Positions 43,792-52,967 of a stretch of DNA of 53,988 nucleotides are shown here, piece by piece (position 1 is the stretch's first letter; each line of letters begins with the position of its first letter). The stretch lies in contig JAIPJT010000015.1 of the NCBI GenBank assembly GCA_021733985.1, positions 1 through 53,988 on the forward strand. The letters run 5' to 3'. A program made the position numbers and the translations under genes. Origin of the DNA: Victivallales bacterium (lineage in GTDB: Bacteria > Verrucomicrobiota > Lentisphaeria > Victivallales > GWF2-38-69). A model generated the notes under the pieces. That model worked only from the letters and a program-made list of their open reading frames with translations. It did no database searches and was not told where the DNA came from.

Positions 43792-44664
43792 ATGACTTTT
43801 GAGTTTGAATTAGGTGGACAGAAAGGCTGGTGTCACGAAAGTGAAGTAGGGTACGGGTATTTCCATACTTATGATGACCTTACTCTCGGTTCAGATACAA
43901 GAAAAATCCACATATTATTGCCTGAAGATTATAAAACCGGAAAAAAGCGCTATCCTGTTGTCTACATGAATGATGGACAGACGGTGTTTTTTCCTAACTC
44001 TAAAGGCCTTGTTTCCTGGAATACGGATAAAGTTGTAGACTGTTTATATCGCAATATGATGATTGAGCCTGTGATTGTGGTAGCTGTATATCCTAAAGAC
44101 AGGGAAAAGGAATATTTGTATGGGGAAAACTATAGAGACTTCACCGGAAGGACGATTCCCGGGGGCGGTGTTGAAGAATATTCTGATTATTTAGCACAAC
44201 AGCTAAAACCGTTCATAGATAACAACTATTATACTCTGCCTGAAAGCAGCAGATCATTGATTATCGGTTCATCCTATGGTGGAATAGCTTCGTTTTATAC
44301 TGCCTGTAAATATCCTGATAGATTTGGCATGGCCGCTGCATTATCTCCTTCGTTTTACCATGAGTTTCAGTCCAGGAGCTTAACGGAATCTGTAAAAGGG
44401 GAACCGTTTTTTAAAAAGATAAAAGAATTTTTAGATAGCGCTGAAGTGTTACCGAAGTTATGGCTTGACTGGGGAGTGTTTGAGAATTATAAATTTAATT
44501 ACAGCCCTGATATAATGCTTTATCTTACAAGAAACTTTGACGGTTATATCGCGGATAAGAATATTTTCTACTATGAAGATCCGTTCGGAAGGCATGAAGA
44601 AACTTCATGGTCTTACCGACTCAACTTAATTTTGACTAAATTTTATAAAAGAAATAGGGTTTAG
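43792..44664 (+). CDS. Putative esterase (alpha/beta fold, Fes-like)
   Basis: A 290-residue protein of the putative esterase family (enterochelin esterase Fes / EstD-like). It has the start of the catalytic region PVVYMNDGQTVFF, nucleophile elbow IGSSYGGIASFY and a closing FGRHEETSWSYR histidine. No signal peptide. The stop is immediately followed by the next gene's ATG, so they share an operon. Confidence 0.82.
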   Translation: MTFEFELGGQKGWCHESEVGYGYFHTYDDLTLGSDTRKIHILLPEDYKTGKKRYPVVYMNDGQTVFFPNSKGLVSWNTDKVVDCLYRNMMIEPVIVVAVYPKDREKEYLYGENYRDFTGRTIPGGGVEEYSDYLAQQLKPFIDNNYYTLPESSRSLIIGSSYGGIASFYTACKYPDRFGMAAALSPSFYHEFQSRSLTESVKGEPFFKKIKEFLDSAEVLPKLWLDWGVFENYKFNYSPDIMLYLTRNFDGYIADKNIFYYEDPFGRHEETSWSYRLNLILTKFYKRNRV

Positions 44665-45624
44665 ATGAGAAAAGCTATATTTATTTTACTGTCTGTTTTT
44701 TTGTTTTTTTGCGGAGTATTCGTTGTTAATCCTGTTTTTGCTAAAGTCGAAAATTCAAAGCAGGATATTTTCAAGTTAATAGACAATCTGTTTGATAAAA
44801 CTAAAATAACAGAAGACTCAGTAAAAGTCGAAGGGCATAAAATATATTATCTTGAAGCTGGATACGGAAATAAGGGGGGAGTTTTATTCCTGCATGGTTT
44901 GTTTGCGCAAAAAGAACAGTGGATCAAAACAATGGAGCTTTTCGTAAAAAAGGGGTATTATGTGATAGCTCCAGACCTGCCTGGATACGGGAAAAGCAAA
45001 CAATATCCCCTGAGTGTATACTCTGTAGATAAACAGGTCAAATTATTACACAAATTTATAAATGAATTAGGATTAGAAAATATTAACATTGCGGGTAACT
45101 CCCTGGGTGGAACTATTGCGCTTGCTTATGCATGCAAGTACGAAAATAATATAAAGTCCCTGGCATTGTTAGGGGGGCCGGCCGGCCTTGTTAGATGGAG
45201 TCCGGAAATAGTTAGGGAATTCGATAAAGGCAAGAATCCCTTCATTCCACTTACAAAGAAAGATTTTTACAAAGAAATGAACATGCTTTTCCATCAGCCG
45301 CCGAAGATACCTGAGGAAGTTGCTATAAAAATGGTTACCGGATATAAAACCAACTATGAAAGGCTTAAGAGTGCTTTTGCCCTTTTTTCTGTATCAATAT
45401 ACAATTTTGCAGTGAAAATGAAGACGGACCTGCAAATTCCGACTTTGATAATATGGGGATATGACGATAAGATCTTTACTGTTAAAAATGCTCTGAATGC
45501 AAAAAAGAAAATCGCCGGCAGTAAATTGGTTATCCTTAAAAATACAGGCCACCTGATAATGCTTGAAAGTCCTAAAGAAATCTTTGGAGTCTATGAAAAA
45601 TTCCTCAGAAAAAACACTGATTAG
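44665..45624 (+). CDS. Secreted alpha/beta hydrolase
   Basis: A 319-residue hydrolase with a signal peptide (MRKAIFILLSVFLFF, small residues before about position 26), oxyanion LHGLFAQKEQW, DLPGYGKS, nucleophile elbow GNSLGG and GHLIMLE near the end. It is probably periplasmic or lipoprotein-like. The substrate is unknown. It follows the esterase directly and precedes dsdA after a hairpin at 45628. Confidence 0.85.
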   Translation: MRKAIFILLSVFLFFCGVFVVNPVFAKVENSKQDIFKLIDNLFDKTKITEDSVKVEGHKIYYLEAGYGNKGGVLFLHGLFAQKEQWIKTMELFVKKGYYVIAPDLPGYGKSKQYPLSVYSVDKQVKLLHKFINELGLENINIAGNSLGGTIALAYACKYENNIKSLALLGGPAGLVRWSPEIVREFDKGKNPFIPLTKKDFYKEMNMLFHQPPKIPEEVAIKMVTGYKTNYERLKSAFALFSVSIYNFAVKMKTDLQIPTLIIWGYDDKIFTVKNALNAKKKIAGSKLVILKNTGHLIMLESPKEIFGVYEKFLRKNTD

Positions 45625-45627
45625 AGC

Positions 45628-45651
45628 TGTCCTGAAAAGGTAAACAGGACA
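45628..45651. other. Hairpin before dsdA
   Basis: TGTCCTG (45628-45634) pairs with CAGGACA (45645-45651) around AAAAGGTAAA, 14 bases before the dsdA ATG. It shares CTGTCC-type sequence with the rpmE terminator and with 52790-52800, so it may be a small dispersed element. No T-run follows. Confidence 0.5.
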
Positions 45652-45664
45652 CTTTGGGTAGATA

Positions 45665-47017
45665 ATGAATACTGAACTTATAAAGGAGCTCGCTGACTCC
45701 TGTCCGCTAATTAAAAATCTTATAGAGTTTAAGGAAACCTTCTGGTTTAATCCGAATATCACCACGTTTGAAGAGGGATTACCTTATGTGGGGTTAACTG
45801 CTGATGATGTAAAAAATGCAGCTGAAAGGCTGAAACGTTTTGCACCCTACATTGCAAAAGTTTTTCCGGAGACTAGTAAGTACAATGGTATTATTGAGTC
45901 CGGCATAGAAAATATAGAAAAAATTAAAACTGAACTGGCTGCTTTAGGTTATAAAAATATAAAAGGGGATTTATTACTGAAGAAAGACAGCCATTTACCT
46001 GTTTCCGGTTCGATAAAAGCCCGCGGCGGTATTTATGAAGTGTTGAAGTACGCCGAAGATCTGGCAGTTGAAGCAAATTTACTCTCCTACAGTGATAATT
46101 ATGAAAAACTTTGCTCAAAAGAGTTTACTGACTTTTTCAGTCGCTACAGTATTGCAGTGGGATCAACCGGCAACTTAGGGCTTTCTATCGGCATAATAAG
46201 TGCAGCGTTAGGGTTTAACGTTTTTGTTCATATGTCAGCTGATGCCAGCCAATGGAAGAAGGACAGGCTCAGATTTCTTGGGGTAAATGTGATCGAATAC
46301 AATTCGGATTACAGTATAGCTGTGGAAAAAGCCAGAAAGGGGGCCGAAAATAATCCGCTGTGTTTTTTTGTTGATGATGAAAATTCGAGAAACCTTTTCC
46401 TGGGATATTCTGTAGCAGGTGAACGTGTCAGAAAACAATTAGAAGATATGAATATAACCGTCGATGTGAAAAATCCGCTGTTTGTATATCTTCCATGCGG
46501 TGTTGGAGGCGGACCCGGCGGTGTAGCTTTCGGCTTAAAGCTGGCCTTTGGAGATAATGTTCATTGTATATTTGCAGAACCGACCCATTCTCCATGTATG
46601 TTTCTTGGTGTATATACCGGCATGCATGATAAAATAAGTGTCCGGGATATTGGCATTGATAATATTACTGCAGCCGACGGATTGGCGGTTGGAAGGGCAT
46701 CGGGATTTGTCGGCCGTGCAATGAAACGTTTAATTGACGGTTATTATACTGTAGAAGACCGGAATTTATACTGTTTGCTCGCTTTGCTTAATAAAACTGA
46801 AAAGATAAAGCTTGAACCTTCAGCTCTTGCCGGAATGCTCGGCCCGGTTCACACTTCCAGATCTACCGATTACTTAAAATTTTTAAATATAGATACCGAA
46901 ACGATGAAAAATGCTAAACATTTAGTATGGGCAACCGGAGGTGGGATGGTTCCTGATAAAGAGTTTAATGAATATATAAAGAAGGCCGAACTGATTAGTC
47001 TACGGCCTTTCCTTTAG
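45665..47017 (+). CDS. dsdA: D-serine ammonia-lyase (dehydratase)
   Basis: A 450-residue PLP enzyme of the serine/threonine deaminase family. The PLP lysine is in [11 protein letters not shown] (Lys118), with the DsdA-type [11 protein letters not shown] phosphate loop and [16 protein letters not shown]. It converts D-serine to pyruvate and ammonia, so it detoxifies or uses D-serine. DsdX and DsdC are absent. It may be in the hydrolase operon. Confidence 0.93.
   Translation: MNTELIKELADSCPLIKNLIEFKETFWFNPNITTFEEGLPYVGLTADDVKNAAERLKRFAPYIAKVFPETSKYNGIIESGIENIEKIKTELAALGYKNIKGDLLLKKDSHLPVSGSIKARGGIYEVLKYAEDLAVEANLLSYSDNYEKLCSKEFTDFFSRYSIAVGSTGNLGLSIGIISAALGFNVFVHMSADASQWKKDRLRFLGVNVIEYNSDYSIAVEKARKGAENNPLCFFVDDENSRNLFLGYSVAGERVRKQLEDMNITVDVKNPLFVYLPCGVGGGPGGVAFGLKLAFGDNVHCIFAEPTHSPCMFLGVYTGMHDKISVRDIGIDNITAADGLAVGRASGFVGRAMKRLIDGYYTVEDRNLYCLLALLNKTEKIKLEPSALAGMLGPVHTSRSTDYLKFLNIDTETMKNAKHLVWATGGGMVPDKEFNEYIKKAELISLRPFL
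46982..47009 (+). terminator. Hairpin within the 3' end of dsdA
   Basis: AAGGCCG (46982-46988) pairs with CGGCCTT (47003-47009); the stop follows at 47015 and TCCTTTAGGTTTT comes after. It may be a terminator overlapping the CDS end. Confidence 0.45.
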
Positions 47018-47460
47018 GTTTTGTAAATTTGTATAGTCGTTTATTTGTTTGTTTTTGACACTACCTTTCTTTAGCTTTGTTCTTTATACAACGAAGCTTA
47101 ATCTTGTTTGAAATAATCCGGTAGGGCGCGTTCTTTCACCGTAATACTCGATAATAGTTAAGACTAAAAACCTGCCTGACCTGCGTAGTGCCTAAACGGT
47201 ACGGAGCAGGGTGAGCTATAGTCCCGAGACTCCGGCCCGACGGCTTAGCGCGCCGAATACAGCATCGTTTATTAAACATGTTATATTTTTCATATAAATG
47301 GTAAGTTTACTCTGATATAATAAATTTTTTGTTTCAACGCTTATAATTATTGATTGAAAAGTCAGAACCTCTTTTTGTTTGTGCTGCCCGGGAAAACGGT
47401 AGTTCAGTGACTCTGTAATACAGAACCACTGAAATTCAGTTGACTATACATAAGGACTTT
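47018..47460. other. Intergenic region filled by repeat copy 3
   Basis: 443 bp between the convergent dsdA and glnN. The repeat at 47077-47336 takes most of it. The last ~120 bp contain a GTTCAGTGAC / CAGAACCACTGAAA region that may pair (CAGTG / CACTG) as a weak terminator; otherwise nothing is recognisable. Confidence 0.5.
47077..47336 (+). repeat. Dispersed structured repeat, copy 3 (diverged)
   Basis: Aligned with copies 2 and 4 from ACGAAG-CTTAATCTT onward. The stem TGAGCT/GGCTTA is kept by wobble, but the inner GCCCCG/CGGGGC stem is broken (GTCCCG / CGGCCC). The outer GGGCGCG / CGCGCC pairing is intact, and the right tail has TTTTTTGTTTCA. Confidence 0.82.
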
Positions 47461-49602
47461 TTACGATATAAACAGCATTTCACTGTATTTAGGCAGTGGC
47501 CACAGTTTGTCATCTATTTCTCTTTCAATAGTGTCTACTGTCAGTCTCAAGTTGGCAAGAGCTACAGCAATCTCTTCCGGGTCCCTTGATTCGACAATTT
47601 TTTCTAAATCTTTAATTTTGAGGGACATATCATCTAAAAGAGAACTTATATATTCTGCCTTTTCTCTTATTGTTTCAGTCCCTGTTCCGATTCCGGTGTC
47701 AGTGAGGAGCTTTAAATTTTTTAAAATAGAAGACTGATATTCAATAACAGCCGGTGTTACAATTGTTTTTGAAATGTAAAGACCGACCTGTCCCTCTATA
47801 TTTAAACGTGTTTCAAAGTTTTCTTTATAAACCTCGTATCTTGAAAATAACTCCTTTTTTGAAAGAACATTATATTTTTCAAAAACATTAATGCTTTCTT
47901 CCGATATAATTTCTTTTAATGTTTCAGAAACAGACATAATATTCGGCAGTCCTCTTTTTTCGGCTTCATAAATCCAGCCTTCTGAATAATTATCGCCGTT
48001 GAAAATAACCTTTTTATGTTTCCTGATTATATCCTGGAGAACCGACTGCAAAGTTTCATTAAATTTATCGGTGCCGGCAACCGGTTCAAGTTTTGTTGCT
48101 ATCTCATCAAACGCCTCTGCTACAATAGTGTTCAGTGTAACGTTCGGGCCTGCACAGTTCTGACTTGATCCAACTGCTCTGAACTCAAATTTATTTCCTG
48201 TAAATGCAAATGGACTTGTTCTATTCCGGTCGGTCGTGTCCTTAGGCAGAACAGGGATTGTGTCAATGCCGATTTTTAAGGTTTCAGCTTTCTTCGCTGA
48301 AGCGGTATTGCCGGTTTCTAACTGTTCAATTATATCTGTAAGCTGCTCTCCTAAGAAAATTGAAATTATTGGCGGCGGTGCTTCATTTGCGCCTAATCTA
48401 TGGACATTTCCAGCGTTAGCGACTGTTGACCTAAGTAAAGCGGGATGTTTGTCTATGGCCTGAATTATTGCACATAGAACTGTCAGGAATATTGCATTTT
48501 CCTGCGGATCTTTACCGGGATTCAGAAGGTTGTCTCCATTGGCGCTTATAGACCAGTTATTATGCTTACCTGAACCGTTTAATCTGGCAAACGGTTTTTC
48601 GTGAAGAAGACAAACCAGTCCGTGTTTATCTGCAACCTCTTCGAGTGTTTCCATTATAAGCATATTATGATCTGTCGCGAGATTAAGTTCTTCATACTGA
48701 GCGGCTATCTCAAACTGAGAAGGAGCGACTTCATTATGCCTTGTCTTTGCCGGAATTCCAAGACGCCAGAGTTTTTTGTCTACCTCTGACATATATGCCA
48801 GTACACGCGGTTTTATAGAACCGAAATAGTGATCGTCGAGCTGTTGATGTTTTGAAGGTTCACAGCCGAAAACCGTACGTTCACACTGGATAAGGTCGGG
48901 TCTTGCATAATAAAGCTCTTTATCTATAAGAAAATATTCCTGCTCTGCACCGAGTGTTGTATGAATTCTGCTGCTGATTTCTACACCGAAACACTTTAAA
49001 AGTCTTTTCCCCTGTACGGAGATTGCCTGCATAGATCTAAGAAGAGGAATTTTTTTATCGAGTGCTTCACCGGTATAGGAATAAAATGCTGTTGGAATAC
49101 ATAAAGTTGCATTGTTGATTCCGCGTTTAATAAAAGCAGGGCTGGTCGGGTCCCAAACTGTATATCCTCTTGCTTCAAAAGTTGCTCTGAGTCCTCCGGA
49201 CGGGAAGCTTGAAGCATCCGGCTCTCCCTGTATCAAAGTCTTACCGGAAAAATCAAGCATGACTCCGCCTTCGAGGTCCGGTTCTATAAATGAATCGTGT
49301 TTTTCTGCAGTGGAACCTGTCAATGGCTGAAACCAGTGTGTATAATGGCTGGCTCCTTTGTTTATAGCCCATCGTTTCATAGCGTTTGCAACTTCATCAG
49401 CAATCGATGAATCTATACTTTTTCCAAGCCTTATTGTTGATAACAAACTTTTATACACCGGCTTCGGAAGATAGTCCTTCATTGTTTTTAAACTGAAAAC
49501 ATCTTCACCGTAAAGTTCTTCAACTGTTCTTTTTTCATAAGAAATAGAAGATGCAGTCCTTGATGAGATGTTTGCAATAATTTGTTTTCTTAAATTTTCC
49601 AT
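47461..49602 (-). CDS. glnN: Glutamine synthetase type III
   Basis: A 713-residue GSIII (GlnN). The catalytic blocks include LTGSTAEKHDSF, LGAEQEYFLID, RHNEVAPSQFEIA and NGSGKHNNWSIS. GSIII enzymes make glutamine from glutamate and ammonia. The size is right for GSIII (about 700-730) and distinct from GSI (about 470). It has a good ribosome site (AAGGAAA). No ntrC/glnB neighbour is seen, but the tandem dyads at 49797-49849 lie upstream. Confidence 0.95.
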   Translation of the reverse strand: MENLRKQIIANISSRTASSISYEKRTVEELYGEDVFSLKTMKDYLPKPVYKSLLSTIRLGKSIDSSIADEVANAMKRWAINKGASHYTHWFQPLTGSTAEKHDSFIEPDLEGGVMLDFSGKTLIQGEPDASSFPSGGLRATFEARGYTVWDPTSPAFIKRGINNATLCIPTAFYSYTGEALDKKIPLLRSMQAISVQGKRLLKCFGVEISSRIHTTLGAEQEYFLIDKELYYARPDLIQCERTVFGCEPSKHQQLDDHYFGSIKPRVLAYMSEVDKKLWRLGIPAKTRHNEVAPSQFEIAAQYEELNLATDHNMLIMETLEEVADKHGLVCLLHEKPFARLNGSGKHNNWSISANGDNLLNPGKDPQENAIFLTVLCAIIQAIDKHPALLRSTVANAGNVHRLGANEAPPPIISIFLGEQLTDIIEQLETGNTASAKKAETLKIGIDTIPVLPKDTTDRNRTSPFAFTGNKFEFRAVGSSQNCAGPNVTLNTIVAEAFDEIATKLEPVAGTDKFNETLQSVLQDIIRKHKKVIFNGDNYSEGWIYEAEKRGLPNIMSVSETLKEIISEESINVFEKYNVLSKKELFSRYEVYKENFETRLNIEGQVGLYISKTIVTPAVIEYQSSILKNLKLLTDTGIGTGTETIREKAEYISSLLDDMSLKIKDLEKIVESRDPEEIAVALANLRLTVDTIEREIDDKLWPLPKYSEMLFIS

Positions 49603-49796
49603 TTTATTTCCTTTTTTAATTATAAACCACTAAATACGTTATTACATATTTTTCTGTATGCTTTCATAACAGAGCAGAAAGAATGCCGTAATTCCTTCTG
49701 TGGATATGTCTGATCGATAAATATTTATATTTTGAATATAAAATTTTTTCTTAAAGTTCATAAAAATGCAGGAAGAGAGGGGGGGATCTGATTTTT

Positions 49797-49849
49797 AAGA
49801 AGTTACAAAATTGTAATAAGCAAAGCAAAGAAGTTACAAAATTGTAATA
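49797..49849. promoter_or_regulatory. Two tandem TTACAA-AA-TTGTAA dyads upstream of glnN
   Basis: An identical 22-bp unit occurs at 49797-49818 and 49828-49849, start-to-start distance 31 bp (about three helical turns). Each contains a dyad TTACAA AA TTGTAA (49803-49816 and 49834-49847). A half-site ATTGTAAT at 49871 follows. Two same-face sites suit a dimeric regulator. They lie 195-247 bp before the glnN ATG. The regulator is unknown. Confidence 0.55.
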
Positions 49850-49891
49850 TCTGGTTAGGGTAAAATCACTATTGTAATTCAAAATATGGTT

Positions 49892-49948
49892 TCACCGGAT
49901 CAGGATACCGTCCTCATAGGCAGTAGCAGGATCGCCATCAGTATCGGG
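49892..49948 (-). pseudogene. Possible remnant of a Ca-binding secreted protein's C-terminus
   Basis: On the minus strand the sequence reads PDTDGDPATAYEDGILIR then stop, which resembles DxDGD calcium-loop and DGxLIxR-type segments of large extracellular proteins. Only 18 codons are open, and the frame starts right beside repeat copy 4. It may be a fragment left by insertion or deletion, or chance. Confidence 0.2.
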
Positions 49949-49955
49949 TTAATCA

Positions 49956-50116
49956 GCGTTGATCTTCGCACGACGAAGTTTAATCTTTTCTGAAACAAAA
50001 GGTAGGGCGCGATCTTTCGCCGTAATACTCGAAAATAAAACTGCCTGCCCTGCGTAGTGCCTAAACGGTACGAAGCAGGGTGAGCCATATAGCCCCGCTA
50101 CTCCGGGGAGACGGCT
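49956..50116 (+). repeat. Dispersed structured repeat, copy 4 (right-truncated)
   Basis: Begins GCGTTGATCTTCG and contains CTGAAACAAAA and GGTAGGGCGCG like copy 1, plus the central arm absent there: CCCTGC (50048-50053) pairs with GCAGGG (50075-50080) around GTGCC...GGTAC. It ends after CGGGGAGACGGCT, so the GGCTTAGCGCGCC arm and right tail are lost. It sits between glnN and asnB. Confidence 0.85.
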
Positions 50117-50253
50117 GTGAAAAATCATAAATCTTCTGATATGATTATCATAACAAAAGAAAGATCAAAGCTAAGAAACACCTTTTCGTGGACCGTCTAA
50201 TTACGATATGCTGTAGTTGTACCGACAGGTAAACCCAAAACACATTTGATCTT

Positions 50254-52122
50254 TTACTTCATAAAACGGTTATACCATAACTCAAAAATCATTAATGACC
50301 AAATTAGATAACTGTGATCTTCTGTCTTATTCCGGTGTTGTTTTAAGATCTTTTCGAGTTCAACTGAGGAAAAACCGCAATCTTTTATACCTGAACCGCT
50401 AAGGATTAAATCTTCAGACAGGCTACTCCATTCATTTCTCAGCCATGATGCAACAGGTACGCCGAATCCCATTTTTTTTCTGTTCACAAGAAGCTCCGGT
50501 ATTAAATCAGAAAATGCATCAACCAGAATCCTTTTTCGTTTACTGTGTTTTATCTTATATTCAAAGGGGAGAGAATTGATGAATTCAATAAGTTTATGGT
50601 CTAAAAACGGGCTTCTCAGTTCGATAGAATTTGCCATTGACGCTATATCTATTTTAGGTAGTATATCATTAGGCAGGTAAGTATTAATATCTAATTCCAT
50701 TAGTTTTTCAACTGGATTTTCTGCTGTAAATTCACTGCAGAGTTCCTCAAAGTATTTTTGTGTGGTTCTGTTTCGACGGTTTAGGACTGAATGTTTAGTA
50801 CTTTCTGTAACTCTGCTTATCATCTGCAGGTAACGGTGGTTTCTCGGTTCAGCCCACATCTTTAAAATCCTGTTAAATTTACCTTTAAAAGAGCGTTCAT
50901 CCGGAGTTGTCGGGATAATACCTGAGAGAAGGCGGGCAAGTTTTTTCCTTAAAAATGGAGGAATAAAATCGAATTTTAAGGAATGTAAATATACAAGATA
51001 CCTGTAGTAGCCGGCAAATACTTCGTCAGCTCCGTCTCCGCTAAGCGCAACTGTAATTTTTTCACCAGCAAATTTTGATAAAAGGAAAGTCGGAAGCATT
51101 GAAGAATCCGCATACGGTTCACCGTAATTATTAACAAGGCTTTCTACAATGGAAAAATCTGCGGGATCGACTTTTTTCTCATAGTGTTCTGTTTTAAAAT
51201 ATTCGGCAGCCAAACCTGCATAGCTTCTTTCATCGTATTTAGAGTTGCTGAATCCTATAGTAAATGTTTTTAAAGGGTTGTTCAGTTTTTTAGAAGCCAG
51301 TCCCGCAACTATGGATGAGTCGATTCCGCCGGACAAAAAGACTCCGAGGGGCACGTCAGACATCAGACGTTTTTCAACTGCCTGCTCCGTTAAGTTTCTG
51401 ACTTCCGCTTTAGCGTCTTCATAAGATATGGAAATTTTGTTTTTGAACTCGCATTTCCAGTAGTTACTCAGCTTTAGCTCCCGGCTGGAAGTTTTTATTA
51501 ACATATAATTAGCGGGAAGAAGTTTAAAAATATTTTTATATATAGTATTGGGGGCTGGTATATACTGGAGAGTAAGATAATCATGCAGGCCTGTAAAGTT
51601 TATTTCTTTAAGAATTTTCGGATGTTCCACAACGGCCTGAAGTTCGCTGGCAAATACAAAGGTATTATTATGAAGTGCATAGTATAATGGTTTTTGTCCC
51701 ATTCTGTCCCGGGCGAGGAACAGTTCATTTTTCCTTTTATCAAGTACAGCCAGAGCAAACATCCCTTGAAGTTCGGATAAACATTCAGGGCCTAACTCTT
51801 CATAAAGATGAATTATGACTTCTGTATCTGTATTTGTTTTAAATATATGCCCCTTTAAAATTAAATTGGAACGCAGTTCGGTATAGTTATAAATTTCCCC
51901 GTTAAAAACAATCCAGAGAGTACTGTCTTCGTTTGTTATCGGCTGGTGACCGGAAGATAAGTCGATTATAGATAAACGCCTGTGAGCAATCCCGATATTT
52001 TGATAAAGGTAACTGCCTGAATCATCAGGGCCTCTATGATGAATAGTATTATTCATTCTTTCAAGCAGTTCCTTTTCAGTATGACTGTTGTCAAAGTTTA
52101 TAATTCCGCAAATTCCGCACAT
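50254..52122 (-). CDS. asnB: Asparagine synthase (glutamine-hydrolysing)
   Basis: A 622-residue AsnB. The N-terminal Ntn-glutaminase starts MCGICGI with Cys2, and NGEIYNYTELR follows; the synthetase domain has SGGIDSS and the pyrophosphate-loop region with LSGDGADEVFAGYYRY. It makes asparagine from aspartate, glutamine and ATP. A few AsnB-like proteins act on peptides or glycans, and the full length (about 620) is compatible with either. It runs alone on the minus strand. Confidence 0.93.
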   Translation of the reverse strand: MCGICGIINFDNSHTEKELLERMNNTIHHRGPDDSGSYLYQNIGIAHRRLSIIDLSSGHQPITNEDSTLWIVFNGEIYNYTELRSNLILKGHIFKTNTDTEVIIHLYEELGPECLSELQGMFALAVLDKRKNELFLARDRMGQKPLYYALHNNTFVFASELQAVVEHPKILKEINFTGLHDYLTLQYIPAPNTIYKNIFKLLPANYMLIKTSSRELKLSNYWKCEFKNKISISYEDAKAEVRNLTEQAVEKRLMSDVPLGVFLSGGIDSSIVAGLASKKLNNPLKTFTIGFSNSKYDERSYAGLAAEYFKTEHYEKKVDPADFSIVESLVNNYGEPYADSSMLPTFLLSKFAGEKITVALSGDGADEVFAGYYRYLVYLHSLKFDFIPPFLRKKLARLLSGIIPTTPDERSFKGKFNRILKMWAEPRNHRYLQMISRVTESTKHSVLNRRNRTTQKYFEELCSEFTAENPVEKLMELDINTYLPNDILPKIDIASMANSIELRSPFLDHKLIEFINSLPFEYKIKHSKRKRILVDAFSDLIPELLVNRKKMGFGVPVASWLRNEWSSLSEDLILSGSGIKDCGFSSVELEKILKQHRNKTEDHSYLIWSLMIFELWYNRFMK

Positions 52123-52276
52123 TTAGATTTAATCTTTCTGTATTATCATTCGTTATTTGTATAATCAAAGGTTACTTGTATCATGGATGATTTCAATATA
52201 TTATTAATTAATAATTTTTGAAAATTAATCAGTTTTGTATAAAACACTAAATTTTATTTAAAAAAAGGCGTATAAG

Positions 52277-52753
52277 ATGGGCTTGGAAATAGAAAGGAAG
52301 TTTTTAGTTAAAAATTTGAATTTTCTTAAAGGAGTAACAGGGGTAAAGTACTCACAGGGCTATATTCCCTCAGATGGGAATCCGGGGTTAAGAATAAGAA
52401 TTGCCGGTGATAAAGGTTTTATTACCTTAAAGAGTAATCTTAAGGGCATAAAGGTAAGAAGAGAATTTGAATACGAAATTCCTGTAAAGGATGCAGAAGA
52501 AATGCTGCAGTTTTTCTGCCTTAAACCGTATATAGAGAAATATCGGTATAAGCTTGATATTAATGGAAGAACGTGGGAGATCGATGTATTCGAAGGCGAT
52601 AATAAAGGTTTGGTATTGGCCGAAGTCGAGCTCGATGATGAAAATCAGCAGGTGGAAAAACCTGAATGGATTGAAAAGGAAGTGACCGGTGATTGCAGAT
52701 ATCAGAATTCAAGCCTTGCAGTTAACCCCTACTGCAGCTGGAAAGATAAGTGA
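52277..52753 (+). CDS. CYTH-domain triphosphate tunnel metalloenzyme
   Basis: A 158-residue CYTH protein starting GLEIERKFLV (the ExExK motif, residues 4-8), with LRIRIAGDKGFITLKSNLKG and the tunnel-end WEIDVFEGDNKGLVLAEVEL. Family members are inorganic triphosphatases or adenylate cyclase-like enzymes. A polyphosphate/triphosphate role would fit the PPK2 and Ppx-like genes in this window, but they are distant. Confidence 0.88.
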   Translation: MGLEIERKFLVKNLNFLKGVTGVKYSQGYIPSDGNPGLRIRIAGDKGFITLKSNLKGIKVRREFEYEIPVKDAEEMLQFFCLKPYIEKYRYKLDINGRTWEIDVFEGDNKGLVLAEVELDDENQQVEKPEWIEKEVTGDCRYQNSSLAVNPYCSWKDK

Positions 52754-52887
52754 ACGAAATAAGGCTGTAATTCACAGATTTAAAAAAGGGCCATTATCAG
52801 GACAGCCTTATGGCAGGGGGTGTTATTGTGACTGAGGTCATATAATTAGAAGCTGCACGAAAAGAGTTTTCGTCTAAAAGTTTTTCC

Positions 52888-52925
52888 CCTGAAACAAGAA
52901 TTATTATATCAGGGTAAAATTACTA
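52888..52925 (-). repeat. Inverted tail of the dispersed repeat
   Basis: 38 bases that match the reverse complement of the right tail of repeat copy 2 (32985-33022) at about 35 of 38 positions, starting CCTGAAACAAGAATTATT. It lies just before the FAH-family gene and may form its leader. No core is attached. Confidence 0.75.
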
Positions 52926-52967
52926 ATTAAATGTAAAGAATAAGTTTTAAATATACAGGTGATGATA

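Noticed and set aside
49603-49790. Sigma54 promoter for glnN
   Set aside because: No -24/-12 (TGGCAC N5 TTGC) pattern is visible, so control by the NifA-like protein in this window is not supported.
26391-50116. Repeats as a CRISPR array
   Set aside because: Copies are 160-260 bp long, diverged and thousands of bases apart, with no cas gene.
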